Counted from the first letter of the stretch, positions 1-11,366 are shown. The stretch is 64,000 nt of DNA from Combretum micranthum (GCA_024138025.1 JAMXBD010004319.1:1-64000); one strand, 5' to 3'. Numbers and translations are program-made. The notes: generated from the letters alone by a model not told the origin.

Positions 1-835
1 TTAATGAATTTGCATAGACCTGAAGCTAGTGTTTTCAACTGTTCATGGAAAAGTAGCAAGCTCAAAGCAATCTGTATATGAATTAGAAAAAGAAGAGGCA
101 ACCCAAGTTAGTCATTTATGATGACTCTGCCCGTTGGATTAAGCAACCTTCAGTTTTTCTTCAACATAAAATTATTTTAGCTTTAATTGCACTGGAAACC
201 TGCAACTGAATGAAGGAAAGCCAAAGAGAAAAGAAAAAGAATTGATGAATAAGTATTAAAACTCACAACTCAAGAAGCAAATGCTCGTACAATAATTCAA
301 ACCACAAAAATTAATTAAACAATAATAATTGTTAAATATTTAGTAGTTGCCCAATTGTCTAGCTTTAACATACAAAGTTTGTCCCATTGCTAAATAGCAA
401 CAAGTCATCTTTATAATGGATGATTTGAAATTACATTGCTATAATAGGAAGTGTGGGCTTGTGTTGAATTTGGTGTTATGTACATGGGTAGATTGGGTTA
501 ATGGGTTTAAGGTTTATTTTAATTGGTATAAGAAAACAAATATATTGTAATAATTATAATTGTGATAAATAAAAAATAATAAAATGATAAAATAAATTTA
601 AAAATCCGTAAGATGCCACATCAATTGTCACGTAATATTCCTATAGGTGAGAGTGGCACATCATTTAACAAGGCTAATAGAGTTGGCATAGGCAGTATTT
701 ATGTATACAAAAACTTGAAACATGTATGAAATTAATCAAAATAAAAGTTTGGGTATTTAATTACATATTTGATCAAAGTTGAGATACCAATTGCAATATT
801 AACCCTAAAATTTTTCATAGTGATGGTGGTTATGT
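1..835. repeat. Dispersed repeat, copy A (cut by window start)
   Basis: Non-coding, AT-rich. It matches 52853-53700 in the same orientation along its length, roughly 80-90% by eye with small indels. Shared landmarks include the opening ttaatgaatttgcat, a block reading tagcaagctcaaagcaatc, and the end near ttttcatagtga. The left edge is the window edge, so the repeat may be longer. No coding capacity is visible; a 74-codon open frame at 769-993 is not credible. It may be part of an unclassified retroelement or an old segmental duplicate. Confidence 0.7.
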
Positions 836-983
836 ATTTGTTTACCAAACTTTTACTACCTTTCTGTGTGATAATGACATATGTTTACAATTATCTTATC
901 CATATACCCCCTAACAGAATGGGGTTTTGGAGAAAGAACATTGCCATACTATTAAATTGGCTCGCACCATGTGCCTTCATGCC
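836..983. other. Short flank, nothing recognised
   Basis: Sequence between the end of the dispersed repeat and the target duplication of the solo LTR. No feature seen. Confidence 0.4.
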
Positions 984-2196
984 AGCCCTGTAAACCCCTG
1001 AATATTTAATAATCCTAAAAAAATAATTATAAAAGTTTAAGCATCAAAATTTAATCCCAAAAATTGACTCAAGATAAAAACCAAATTCTAGACCGAGTCA
1101 AACACCGGAAACGAAACCCTAAAACTCGAACCAAGTTAAAACTTAATTCCAAATGAGAACAAAAACGAGTTTTCTCAATCTTGAGAAAACAAGAACCCTT
1201 GAAACAAATATAAAGTCTAATTACCGGTTTAATCAACGTCCGTACATCAATTAAATCACCTAACCGTTTTCTAACACGCAAATCAAGACAATATATCCAA
1301 ATAACGATCAACAATAAAATCTTAAAACCTTCGATAAATTTCAGAAATCACAAATTTCAAATTATCACCAAAAGTCAAACTGAGTCAACTCATAACCCTA
1401 GACTCGGTTAAACGATTCCGAGAACTAAAAACTATTAAATAATCACAAATAAAATAAAATAAAATAAAACATAAATTTCGAGCTAAAATTTTAAAATGAT
1501 CAAAACTCGAAAATTATACGATATTACGAATATCTCGACAAAAATCGAAAATCAAAATGGAACCCTAAAAGTCAACAAGCCTATAACGAACCCTAGTGTT
1601 TAAGATCCGGCAATCCCGCATTTTTAAACCCTAGAAAACGAAATTAAGTTAATGGCCTAGAATAGTTCGTAATAATGTAGGGTAACATAAAAATATCATA
1701 TTCGCGAATTTCGAGTGACCTTCGGACCCAAATGGGACCGGTTCTCGAAAAGCGTGTCCCGGAGCTCGGAATATTAAAAATATTCCGTTTATACCAATAG
1801 ACTCGTAAAAATACAAGGATTCCAAAAATATCAGTTTTAGAATTTTTCGGTAGCTAAAAATTACAGAAATCGCATTATTACGCGTATTTTTATTACTACC
1901 GGTACTTTAATTGTCTAGTCTACTATTCATATACTTTTCTACTATTCATTACATTTCACTATTTCTACTTTTTCTTACACCTACTTCTTACATACATACC
2001 TATTTTCTTACTTTTTATATTTCCAACACAACTTAATCACATCAACCTTACCAACTTCTTTATTACACAAAATTAAATCAAAGTTGTACAATTGGCCTTC
2101 CCCATGCCCAAAACCGGCGCTCACCCCTCCCTCTTTCACAACTATTTTATTTTATTTTTCTTTTATTCAATTCACTCTTAATTCCTTTACAAACTC

Positions 2197-2204
2197 TATA
2201 AATA
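2197..2204 (+). promoter_or_regulatory. Candidate LTR TATA box
   Basis: TATAAATA lies about 1.2 kb into the 4.3-kb solo LTR and is followed by a CT-rich leader. The equivalent place in both LTRs of the 6-18 kb element has the same octamer, which supports a conserved LTR promoter. If used, U3 is about 1.2 kb and R-U5 about 3 kb. Confidence 0.55.
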
Positions 2205-2287
2205 CTACCTCTCCTCTTCTCATTTCTTCATACCTTTCTCAAGTAAAGAATTTATGCAAAAATTCTCTCTAAAACTCTCTCCATACT

Positions 2288-2318
2288 CTTACAAGAACTC
2301 TCTTCTTGTAAGAATAAA
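2288..2318 (+). promoter_or_regulatory. Perfect hairpin followed by AATAAA in LTR (candidate R region / poly(A) signal)
   Basis: CTTACAAGA (2288-2296) pairs perfectly with TCTTGTAAG (2304-2312) around a 7-nt loop. AATAAA follows at once at 2313-2318. The structure lies about 90 bp downstream of the candidate TATA box, where the R region of the transcript would be. A role in 3' end formation is inferred from position only. Confidence 0.4.
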
Positions 2319-4456
2319 ATCTCTCCTACCAAAACTTTCTTTATGTAATACAACTACCATCTCTCCATAACCACATAACCATACATTGACTACCATCTTC
2401 ATACCTTCTACATACCTTAGGTAAATATTTCTTCCATCTATTATTCATCCATGTCATGTAACTTAACATGACTATGGTTGTTTTGAAACTCATATGAGTA
2501 GTAAAAGTAACAACATATTCATGTTTTGTTCTTGTACATAAGCTTTCTATTTTATTATATTGTTATTATTATTGCTTTAATTGCTTCTAAATCTAACTTA
2601 TATTATATATATTATGTATATATATTTATTTAGAGCATATAAGCTCATTTGTTATTTCTTTAACATTCAAGTTATGCAATTTATTTATTTATGCGATTAT
2701 TAAGACTAGTCTTTCTAGTCTTAGACTTGTCCATATCAAGTCAAAACAATCTTTTTATTTATTTTTCTTAATCTTTCGGGACTAGTCCATTCTTAGTCCC
2801 GGGATGCCTTGATGAAGCTAAGGCTCCAATACTTGATCAGGATTCCTTGATGAAGCTAAGGTTCCCAATGCTTGATATTTTATTTTCTTGCTCATTATTT
2901 ATTTCTAGTATTTTCTTATGTTCCTATTATTTTATATGCTCATAATACTTGGAATTACATAACGTTAATGTCTCAACTAATCTAAAAATAGAATTTTACT
3001 TTATTAAATAAACTCAAAGCTAGAATTTTGATTAAGTGATTTATCACAAAATCATGAAGTTACTATCAACAACCTAGAAATAGAGTAATACAAGTTTTCT
3101 CAAGTTTTCTTAAATAACAAAGATAGTTTTACCAAGAGAACATAAGCAATAAATATTTTCTTTGTATTTTAAAGTAATAAATCGTTAATATTAAAAGTTT
3201 AAGACTTAAACTCTTTTCTAACTAAGAAACAAACTAGTTTTCAAAGTTAGTATAAAAAATCAACTCATGAACCCACTTAGGAAAAGTAATGGTTTTTAAA
3301 TTCCTAAAAGAAAGAACCTATTTCAAAAGATATAAATAAAGTAAGATTAACAATAATAGATTTTATCAATAAAAGATGATTCTTTTCAAAAGAGATGGAA
3401 GAACAAGTTTGAAAAGTAAAAGCCTATATTTTAGAAAAAAATATAAGAAAGCAAGACTCATTTTCTAAGACCATCCTAAATAAACAAATCATGAAAAGGT
3501 TTTCAACAACTTAATATACTTTTGATAAATTGATCTTTATCATTAGAAGTGAAATTTATGAAAGACTAAGGATTAAAGGAAAATTTGCTTGTTTTGGAAA
3601 AAGGAATGAAGAAAATAAATAAGATTACACCTCATAACAACCTAAGAAAATATAAAGTTTCTTTTAAATACTTGAAAGGAAGTTTTCAAAGCTAAAGTTT
3701 AAATGAATTGTGTTATGAAATAAATTGTTGAGACACTATCATTAGGATTTTTTGCATATAAAGTGAGCTTGCCTATATATTCGTGTTTATCAAATATATA
3801 ATTATATACAATATTGTTACAAAAGGATTTTCTTTAAAATGGAGTTGAAGCTAAAAAATGGATTTTTGCAAAAGTTTAGAAAAATTCGTTTTAAATCTGT
3901 ACCTAACGTTTTCGGAACCCAAATGACCTTTTATGACCAAGATAACCTTAGAAATGGATAGATCTTTTCGAATAGGTAGAAAACGGTATATTATATACGA
4001 AATTCCGAGTTAAAATGAGCAAGTTATGACCATTTTAAATTTGAATTTCTTCTTATACGATTTTACCGCGATTTTAAGAAAAGTTTAGAATCTCCAAGGA
4101 TAGGAATTTCATGAAAGACTTATCCCGGGTATTTCTTTTGTCTAAGTGACGAAGGACACGAGAATACCTTACCCGAGGATTTCTACGACTAAGAAGATAG
4201 CGAAATGGACGAGTGAGTTATTCCTTCTAATTTCGTTACCTTGCTTGTGCTTGTAATGTAGTAGCATTAGTATACTAAGAAAAGATAAAAACGAATATAT
4301 TTGGGGATTTCGGGATTATGCGTATATATATGATTCTATGTTTATGCGTGAATTGAGAATTAAGAATATCGCAACTTCGATCTTCTTGTTTGAATAATTT
4401 TGTTTACTTAATTGTATGATTGTTTATTGTTGCTAAATTGATTGATCGCCCCTAAT

Positions 4457-4700
4457 AAACCTTAATAAGGTTTGACCTAAGAACAATAAAACGTTCACGC
4501 ATAGCATCCATCGAGTCACATCTATTTCGAAGGCTGCTACTCCTACGCGTAAAGTTGGATTGGCTGTGATCGTGCGGTGCCACGAGCCATGTTCCTTCCT
4601 GGAGAATCCAAATCGCTAGGGGAAAGCGACTCTAGGTTTGGAGCCGAGCCAACCGAACGCTGTAGGAGGACCTGGGGACTAGCAAAAGGTCGAGGACCTT
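4457..4700 (+). repeat. Hairpin block inside solo LTR
   Basis: Two perfect inverted repeats: AAACCTTA / TAAGGTTT with a 1-nt spacer (4457-4473), and AAGGTC / GACCTT with a 3-nt loop (4686-4700). The stretch between is more GC-rich than the rest of the LTR. The block lies about 610-850 bp from the LTR 3' end, close to where the other long LTRs here carry structured blocks. Confidence 0.5.
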
Positions 4701-5313
4701 CAACCCCGATACCCTAACCTTTGATACGGAGGGGTAAATCCTTCTATATATGGTTTCCCGGATGACTGTATATATTCGCGTAATCATTGATTGTTGCATT
4801 GTATGCATAGCATATGTGTGATTAAATAAATAAACTTTTTTGAAATTATGGTACGAATGAAAAGGAATATCTCACTAAGCTAGTTATAGCTTATACCCCT
4901 ATAGATTTTGTTGAAACAGGTGTATTCGTGGATTAAATTTGAGGATCATGACATTAAGGAAGTCATGGACGGATAATTAAGGATATGGAATCATATGATG
5001 AAGAAATTTTGTAAGGTTCTTTATATTTGCTAACTTATATGATTAGGGACGTAAATTTATTTGAAGATAATAGAAGGATATGCCCTTAAGAATTGAAATG
5101 TATATGCTTATGTTTTATATTAGGTATTCTCTTTGCCTTGTTACTTATTTATTATCAATGTAAATTGCGTTACTCTAATGCGTCCCTTGATTGTGATGTA
5201 CGCCTTGTACATAATATGGAAGCCTTTGCATGACTAAGGTAGTCATTCCTAGGCTTTAGTATTGTGTACGGCGGACTGCCACGTTAGGGTACTCCTCGGG
5301 GCGTGACAAGCCC

Positions 5314-6049
5314 ACCACCTTCTTTCTAGGTTGATGCTACTCTTATTGCAATATACACCATAAATCAACTTTCCATTACTACCCTTGATCATAAATCACC
5401 CTTTAAGCTCTTCCACAACTTATCCTTCGACTATAACTTCCTTCACATCTTTAGTTGTCTTAACTTTCCCACCTTTCACACCGAACTCCAAATAAACTCT
5501 CCCCCATTTTACTCCCTACATATTTATTAGTTACTCTGCCCATACAAAGGCTTTGATACCTTAAGCTCGTCTCCATATGAGTTTATATTAGTTGCCATGT
5601 GGTTTTTCATGAGTTTGATTTCCTTTACACCACCTTTGTTTACTCTACTACCTTTGAACATGAGGTCCTTACCTCACCCTTTACCTTTACTTTCACCGTA
5701 TCTTCCCCTAACCATTTACCCTCTTCTCTAACATTTTCCCCTTCTACCTTGGATACCCCTCAATCAATCGCATCACCCTTTGTACTACCTATCGTCACCT
5801 CTTTATTCCCTATTACCTCCAATAGTCTAAACTAGCTCAACTTCCAGAACTGATTCCTCTACTCGTTCATTCAACACTACCTCAACCTTATCTACTCTGT
5901 TACCTAGAACCCTACAATATTGCATCATGGTGACCCCAACCAACGCATGCCCCAACGGGTACCATGGGCACTATAGGTATTGTTACCCTTAGGCAGAGTT
6001 GAACCCAGTCTGCAGACTCTAGGATTCGAACCCCAGACCTAAGACTTTT
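5314..6049. other. Spacer between solo LTR and the next element
   Basis: CT-rich on the plus strand. On the minus strand, 5590-5900 reads as K/E/V-rich stretches broken by stops, which could be an old coding relic, but I recognise no family. The right end carries a polymerase III-like B box (listed separately). Confidence 0.35.
6022..6032 (-). promoter_or_regulatory. RNA polymerase III B-box-like sequence (possible SINE remnant)
   Basis: The minus strand reads GGTTCGAATCC, an exact match to the tRNA/SINE B-box consensus GGTTCGANTCC. The LTR at 6050 begins 18 bp upstream in the minus sense, so any A box and 5' half would have been displaced by that insertion. No full tRNA can be folded from what remains. 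A truncated SINE is plausible; chance occurrence is not excluded. Confidence 0.35.
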
Positions 6050-6702
6050 TGTCACGCCCCGAAGGGTACCCTTAACGTGGCAGTCCGCCACATATAATAT
6101 CAAGGCTTAAGAATGGCTACCTTAGTCATGCGAAAGCCTTAGTATTATATGTAAGGCGTCTAATACGGTAATAGGAGACGCTTTTGGGAAGCATAGTTTA
6201 AGCAAGTAAAGATAAACATACAAGAATCCAGAAATAAAGTATATCATATCATTAATAACCAAAGGTCTATTACATAATTTCTTAGGGGCATACCCCCGCT
6301 AATCCCATGGATCGTGATAAACTTTATAACATCCAAAATACTACATTAAAATTTCAAAGGAATTCTAATCTAAGTCTTCGAGTAGATTTCCTCCAAAAGC
6401 TTCAATATAAAACTTACACGGATACGGGAAGACCTCGGGCACAAAATAGGTGTTCCTGAGAATACAAATATCTATAGGGGTGTAAGCTTATGGGCTTAGT
6501 GAGTAAATCCCAAAATTCATACTCGAAGAAAATTATCAATCAAGTTTATTATTCAAACATATGAAATGCAACAACCACGTGAGCATACAAGACATATGAC
6601 TTTCCGGGAATCATATGTTGAATGAATTACGCCCTTCATTCGGGTTGGGTATTCAGGCCAATTACAGCCACAACTTTTAAAAACACTTTTATAGATCTTA
6701 CC

Positions 6703-6789
6703 GGCTCCTATACGCCATCAAAAACTTGTAGTTATTACAGGCTCCTACTAGCCACCAATTTAAGTAGTTCTTACTGGCTCCTACTCGCC
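6703..6789 (-). repeat. Three phased copies of a 14-bp LTR motif
   Basis: GGCTCCTATACGCC (6703), GGCTCCTACTAGCC (6740) and GGCTCCTACTCGCC (6776), spaced 37 and 36 bp. The partner LTR has them at 15982, 16019 and 16055. A diverged version is present in the 45-49 kb LTR near 46170-46210. Function unknown; they lie in the presumed transcribed leader. Confidence 0.6.
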
Positions 6790-8604
6790 ACTGACATGAT
6801 ATATACCGGTTATGTCTACCACCACTATTATACACTTGTCCCACCAATTGTATAGTAGTGAATGCAATGTGACTCAACATATGAAGTGCATGAATAATTT
6901 CTTTAATTAAAGTCTAGTAGTTACATTTAACTTCTTTCAAGTGATCAATCAATTTCAAACATTTCAAGATATTAATTTACATACAACTTTATTACAAACA
7001 AATCGAGTTTCGATATACTTAGTATCTTTCAACATATTATCATACACTTCCTTTTGATTTTTCTTAAATTCTAGTGCAACTAATTTTACAAGCACAATCA
7101 AGAGTATGAAAAATAACGGGAATAAACTCACTCAGCCATGATGACACCTTTCTTGAAACGGATGAGTCGTTCGGGATTTCCACTAATCGTAATAATCTTC
7201 GGGATATGAACAATCCTCCTCGAGATTATCTAAAAGAAAGAAAAATACTTAAGATGAGTATTTCATGAACTTCTTTTCTTGAAGATTCTAATCTTTTCTT
7301 AAAATCGCGGTAAAATCGTATAAGGAGAAATTCCAACTTAAAATGGCCATAACTTACTCATTTTAACTTGGAATTTTGCGTATAAGATACCGTTTTCTAA
7401 ATACTCGGAAAGATCTACGCATTTCTAAACTTATTTTCATAAAACCAGGTCGTTTGGGTTCCGAAAAGACAGCGACCAGATTTTCCACGAATTTGCAAAC
7501 ATTTTTTTCTTCTTGTAAATAAAGCTTATTTGAAAAGATGAATATTTCAAGTATTTTGTAAACTTTTTGAAAGGTAATGACTCATAACAAATGTATGAAG
7601 TTGTCACAACTTATGAAAAGTAAGACTTTGAACTTGAGATTTTATTGAAATATTCATTTTATTCTTGAAAGATCTTAAGTTATTGGAGACGAATATTTTT
7701 TTTAAATTTAATCTCTTGTAATTACTTTAATTTCCTAAAGTGTGGTTTTATTTTCTAAACTTGGATTCAAAAGTAGTAAAATGACATTTTTATTTCTTGT
7801 AATGATTCCAAAAGAATTTCTACTTCTTGATGAAAGATAAGTTTTCATAAAACCTTTTGTTTATGTAAGAAAAATCATTCCCATGCATGTTCTGGGTTTT
7901 TAAGAAATCCATTTTCCATATTTATTTCTTTAGAAAGAATCTTTAATTCAAGAAAACACTTTCTCATTTATTTTTTCGAGACAAAAACATTATGTTCATG
8001 CATGAATATGAATCATAAGCTATAGAAATATAAAGTAAAATAATAACTTGAAAGCTTAAGTAAATAATAAAGTAAATCAAGTATTGGGACCTTAGCTTCA
8101 TCAAGGTACCCCGGACTAAGAAAAGACTAGTCCCGAAAAAAAAAAGAGAAATTGTTTTGACTTGATGAGGACAAGTCTAAGACTAGAATGACTAGTCTTA
8201 AAATCAACTTGAAATAAATCGCGATAAATAAATAAATTGCATGAAAGATAAATAAATTGCAAGATAATGAGCTTATATGCTCTAAATAGTATATATAGCT
8301 ATATAGATATATTAGATAGTAATAACATAAAGGAAATATAAAAACATAAAGAACATAAAGAGATTGAATTATGAACAAAAACAAAGTATGAACTTATGTT
8401 GCTTTCTTAACCTTTATGGTTTTAGAAAACACACACTAAGTCATACTAAGTAATGAACATGTGGATTCTTGAGAATTACCTAAAGAAAGAAGAAGAGAGG
8501 ACTCCTTGAGACTTCTTGAGAGAATTCTTGAGAGAATTTGAGAGAGAATTTGTATAGTAACTTTAGAGAAGAAGTGGTGTGAAAGAAGTGAAGGTATGAG
8601 GGGG

Positions 8605-8612
8605 TATTTATA
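8605..8612 (-). promoter_or_regulatory. Candidate LTR TATA box (3' LTR)
   Basis: Minus strand TATAAATA followed by a CT-rich leader. The same box occurs in the partner LTR at 17893-17900 and in the solo LTR at 2197-2204. Confidence 0.5.
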
Positions 8613-9302
8613 GGAAAATGTGGGAGATAATTTGTTTAATTAAATAATTGAAATAAACAAATTGATCATGGAGAGAGAGGGCCGGCGCCATTTGTGTATG
8701 GGGGAGAGAAATTTATTTTTTTTGTTATTTTGTTAATTAAAAGTAAGAAATGAAAGATGTGAAGTTGTATTGGAAATGAAAATGTGTAAGAAATAGGTGT
8801 ATGGTTGTAAGAATAGGTTGTAAGAAAAAGTAGAGATAGATGAATAGTGTAGAATAGTAGAAAATAGTGTAATGTAAAAGTAGACATGACAATTAAATAC
8901 CGGTAGTAAGAAAATACGCGTATAAAAGCGATATCTGATATTTCTAGCTACCGAAAAATTACGAAATTGATATTTTTGGAAATCTCATATTTTTACGAGT
9001 CTAACGGTATATTCGGAATATTTTTCCTATTCCGGGCTTCCGGACACGTTTTTCAAGAACTATGTCCGATCGGGTTCAAAGGACACTCGAATTTTGAAAA
9101 ACTGATATTTTTATAAAACCTATAGCTATTACGAACTATTACAACTAATTTTCCCAACTTCGTTTTCTAGGGCTTGAGAAAACGGCAATGCCGGACTTAA
9201 GCGGTTACGGTAAACTAGGGTTTGGTTGACTCTGGGAAATCCGGTTGACTTCCGATTAGGGTTTAAACTATAATTCGGATCCAAAAATTTCGGGGATTTA
9301 CA

Positions 9303-9316
9303 ACCTACCCCCCTTA
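9303..9316 (-). promoter_or_regulatory. Polypurine tract of the 6-18 kb element
   Basis: The minus strand reads TTAAGGGGGGTAGGT directly before the 3' LTR start TGTAAATCC. This is the usual plus-strand primer position. Confidence 0.75.
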
Positions 9317-10950
9317 AAGAAAGTTTTGTCCTCAAAACTTGAAACTTGAAATTCGTACCTGATTCTTCAAAGAGATTTGGATATTTCTTTCGGATCTCAT
9401 CCTCGGCTTCCCAAGTAGCCTCTTCTCGCGAATGATTCCTCCATAACACCTTGACATATCGGATTTCCTTGTTTCTCAGCTTTTGAACCTTTTGATCCAG
9501 AATTTGAACTGGGTGCTCCTCATAAGTCAAGTTCTCTTTCAGCCTGACTGGTTCAAGCTCCACAATCCGATCAGGGTCGGGGATATGCTTTCTGAGTACT
9601 GAGACATGGAAGACATTATGTACTCCCGACAGGTTTGGTGGTAATGCCAAGCGATAAGCCAAATCTCCTACTCGTTCGAGGATTTCGAAAGGTCCGATAT
9701 ACCTTGGGCTTAGCTTTCCTCGAGCCCGTACACGATGAATACTCTTTATCGGATTCACTTTCAGATACACATGATCACCAACGTTAAACTCAAGGATTCG
9801 TTTTTTATCTGCCCAACTTTTCTGTCTATCTTGGGCCTCTTTCATCCTTTGCTGAATAATCCTGACTTTATCTGAGGCGTCTTGGATGAGATCTGGTCCA
9901 ATTGTTAACTTTTCCACATCATCCCAAAATAGAGGCGATCTACACCTTCTTCCATACAAAGCTTCGTACGGTGGCATCTTAATTGTTGAATGATAGCTGT
10001 TGTTGTAAGCAAACTCTACCAAAGGTAGGTGTACTTCCCAGCTTCCTTTGAATTCCATAACACAAGCTCTTAACATGTCTTCCAAGGTCTGGATAGTTCG
10101 CTCTGATTGTCCATCAGTTTGTGGATGATAAGCTGTACTGAAATGTAACTTAGTTCCCATACACTTCTGAAGACTCATCCAGAATTTTGACACGAATCGA
10201 GGATCTCGATCCGATACAATCCTGCTGGAACTCCATGCAGTCTCACAATCTCCTTTATGTACCGGGCCAACTTTCCATCGAGTAGGTCATGTTGATGGGG
10301 ATGAAGTGTGCTGACTTGGTAGTCGATCCACAATTACCCATATAGCATCATATCCGCTGATGTTCGGGGCAATCCACATACGAAATCCATGGTAATTTGG
10401 TCCCATTTCCATTCTGGTATGGCCAATGGTTTCAAAAGTCCTCCTGGCCTTTGGTGTTCAATCTTTACTTGTTGACATATGGGACACTTCATTACGAATT
10501 CAGCTACGTCCTTTTTCATACCATTCCACCAAAAGCGACTCTTAAGGTCTTGGTACATCTTGGTACCACCGGGGTGCATGGTATATCCCGAGTTATGTGC
10601 CTCATCATAATTTCCTTTTTCATCTCCTCATCATTCGGTACACATAATCTCCCTTTCATTCTTACTACATCCTCCTCATCTATCTCAAAATCATCATACT
10701 TTCCTCCTTGTATCTCACTTTTCAACTTTTGTATGACTTCATCATATCGCTGAGATTCTTTGATTCTTTCTATCAGAGTTGGCTCCATTACCAAATGGGA
10801 AATTTCTATTTCCGTGCTTTGCCCTACAAATTCGATGCTCAATCTCTCGAATTCTTTATAAGTTCTTTTTGAGTTGTGAGCATGGCTGCAACTTCTCCAT
10901 GGTTCTTCCGACTCAAAGCGTCTGCTACCGCATTCACTCTTCCAGGGCAA
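9303..10950 (-). pseudogene. Integrase with C-terminal chromodomain (broken)
   Basis: The 3' part of pol: inserts element cDNA, with the chromodomain thought to guide targeting. On the minus strand the HHCC region is at about 10600-10450, including CPICQQVK and a first core Asp in TMDF. After a gap with small indels at 10194-10333, one frame of 354 codons (10193-9129) holds the core end with the catalytic Glu in GQSERTIQ, the YHPQTDG motif, the [10 protein letters not shown] segment, and a chromodomain with YVKVLW, EATWE and YPNLFE. That frame runs on through the polypurine tract into the LTR. The core is interrupted near 10200-10330, so it is not functional as written. Confidence 0.85.
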
Positions 10951-11366
10951 TAATTTATTCCAAGATCATAGTCTTTGATCAACTCCAACCATCTCCTTTG
11001 CCTCATATTCAATTCCTTTTGTGTGAATAAATACTTGAGGCTCTTATGGTCCGTATAAATCTCGCATCTCTGTCCATATAGGTAGTGCCTCCAAAGCTTG
11101 AGAGCAAAGACAACTGCGGCTAACTCAAGATCATGCGTCGGGTAATTTTGTTCATGCGGCCTCAACTGCCGTGAAGCATAAGCAATTACTTTCCCTTCTT
11201 GCATAAGCACGCATCCTAAGCCATTTCTTGACGCATCACTATGGACGGTATATGGTTTTTCATCAGGTAAGGTTAAAATCGGAGCAGATACCAACCGTTG
11301 CTTTAACTCTTGGAAACTTTGTTCCCTCTTCTCATTCCAAATGAATCTTTCATTCTTCTGGGTCAA
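10839..11366 (-). pseudogene. RNase H domain of Ty3/gypsy pol
   Basis: An open stretch of 175 codons after RT. It degrades the RNA of the RNA-DNA hybrid during reverse transcription. Catalytic acids are visible in [10 protein letters not shown] (D), [10 protein letters not shown] (E), [10 protein letters not shown] (D) and VADALSRK (D), all present. It overlaps the end of the RT frame by 17 bp in another frame, indicating a frameshift between RT and RNase H. The C-terminal end leads into the integrase linker in yet another frame. Confidence 0.85.

Larger units (their letters stand above)
984..5313 (+). mobile_element. Solo LTR of a long-LTR chromovirus, with 5-bp target duplication
   Basis: The LTR occupies 989-5308 (4,320 bp), starts TGTAAACCCC and ends GGGGCGTGACA. 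It is flanked by the 5-bp direct repeat AGCCC at 984-988 and 5309-5313, as expected of Ty3/gypsy insertion. No primer site or internal sequence follows, so it is a solo LTR left by LTR-LTR recombination. It belongs to the same broad family as the LTRs of the 6-18 kb element: shared blocks include the TTTTTCGGTAGCTA and ACTACCGGTA segments near 1840-1910 and the GACTAGTC / GTCTTAGACTTGTC block near 2700-2830, found inverted near 8100-8200. It is about 1 kb longer than those LTRs. Confidence 0.9.
6050..9302 (-). repeat. 3' LTR of the 6-18 kb chromovirus
   Basis: In element orientation it starts TGTAAATCCCCG (rc of the end at 9302) and ends GGGGCGTGACA (rc of 6050-6060). It carries a TATAAATA box at 8605-8612, the three-copy GGCTCCTA motif at 6703-6789, an 11-bp-arm hairpin at 6823-6860 and a conserved AATGCAATGTGACTCA block at 6861-6876. 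Confidence 0.9.

Noticed and set aside
6022..6032. A complete tRNA gene
   Set aside because: Only a B box is present; no A box, anticodon arm or acceptor stem can be formed.
10397..10753. 118-codon plus-strand frame
   Set aside because: Antisense shadow of the integrase region.
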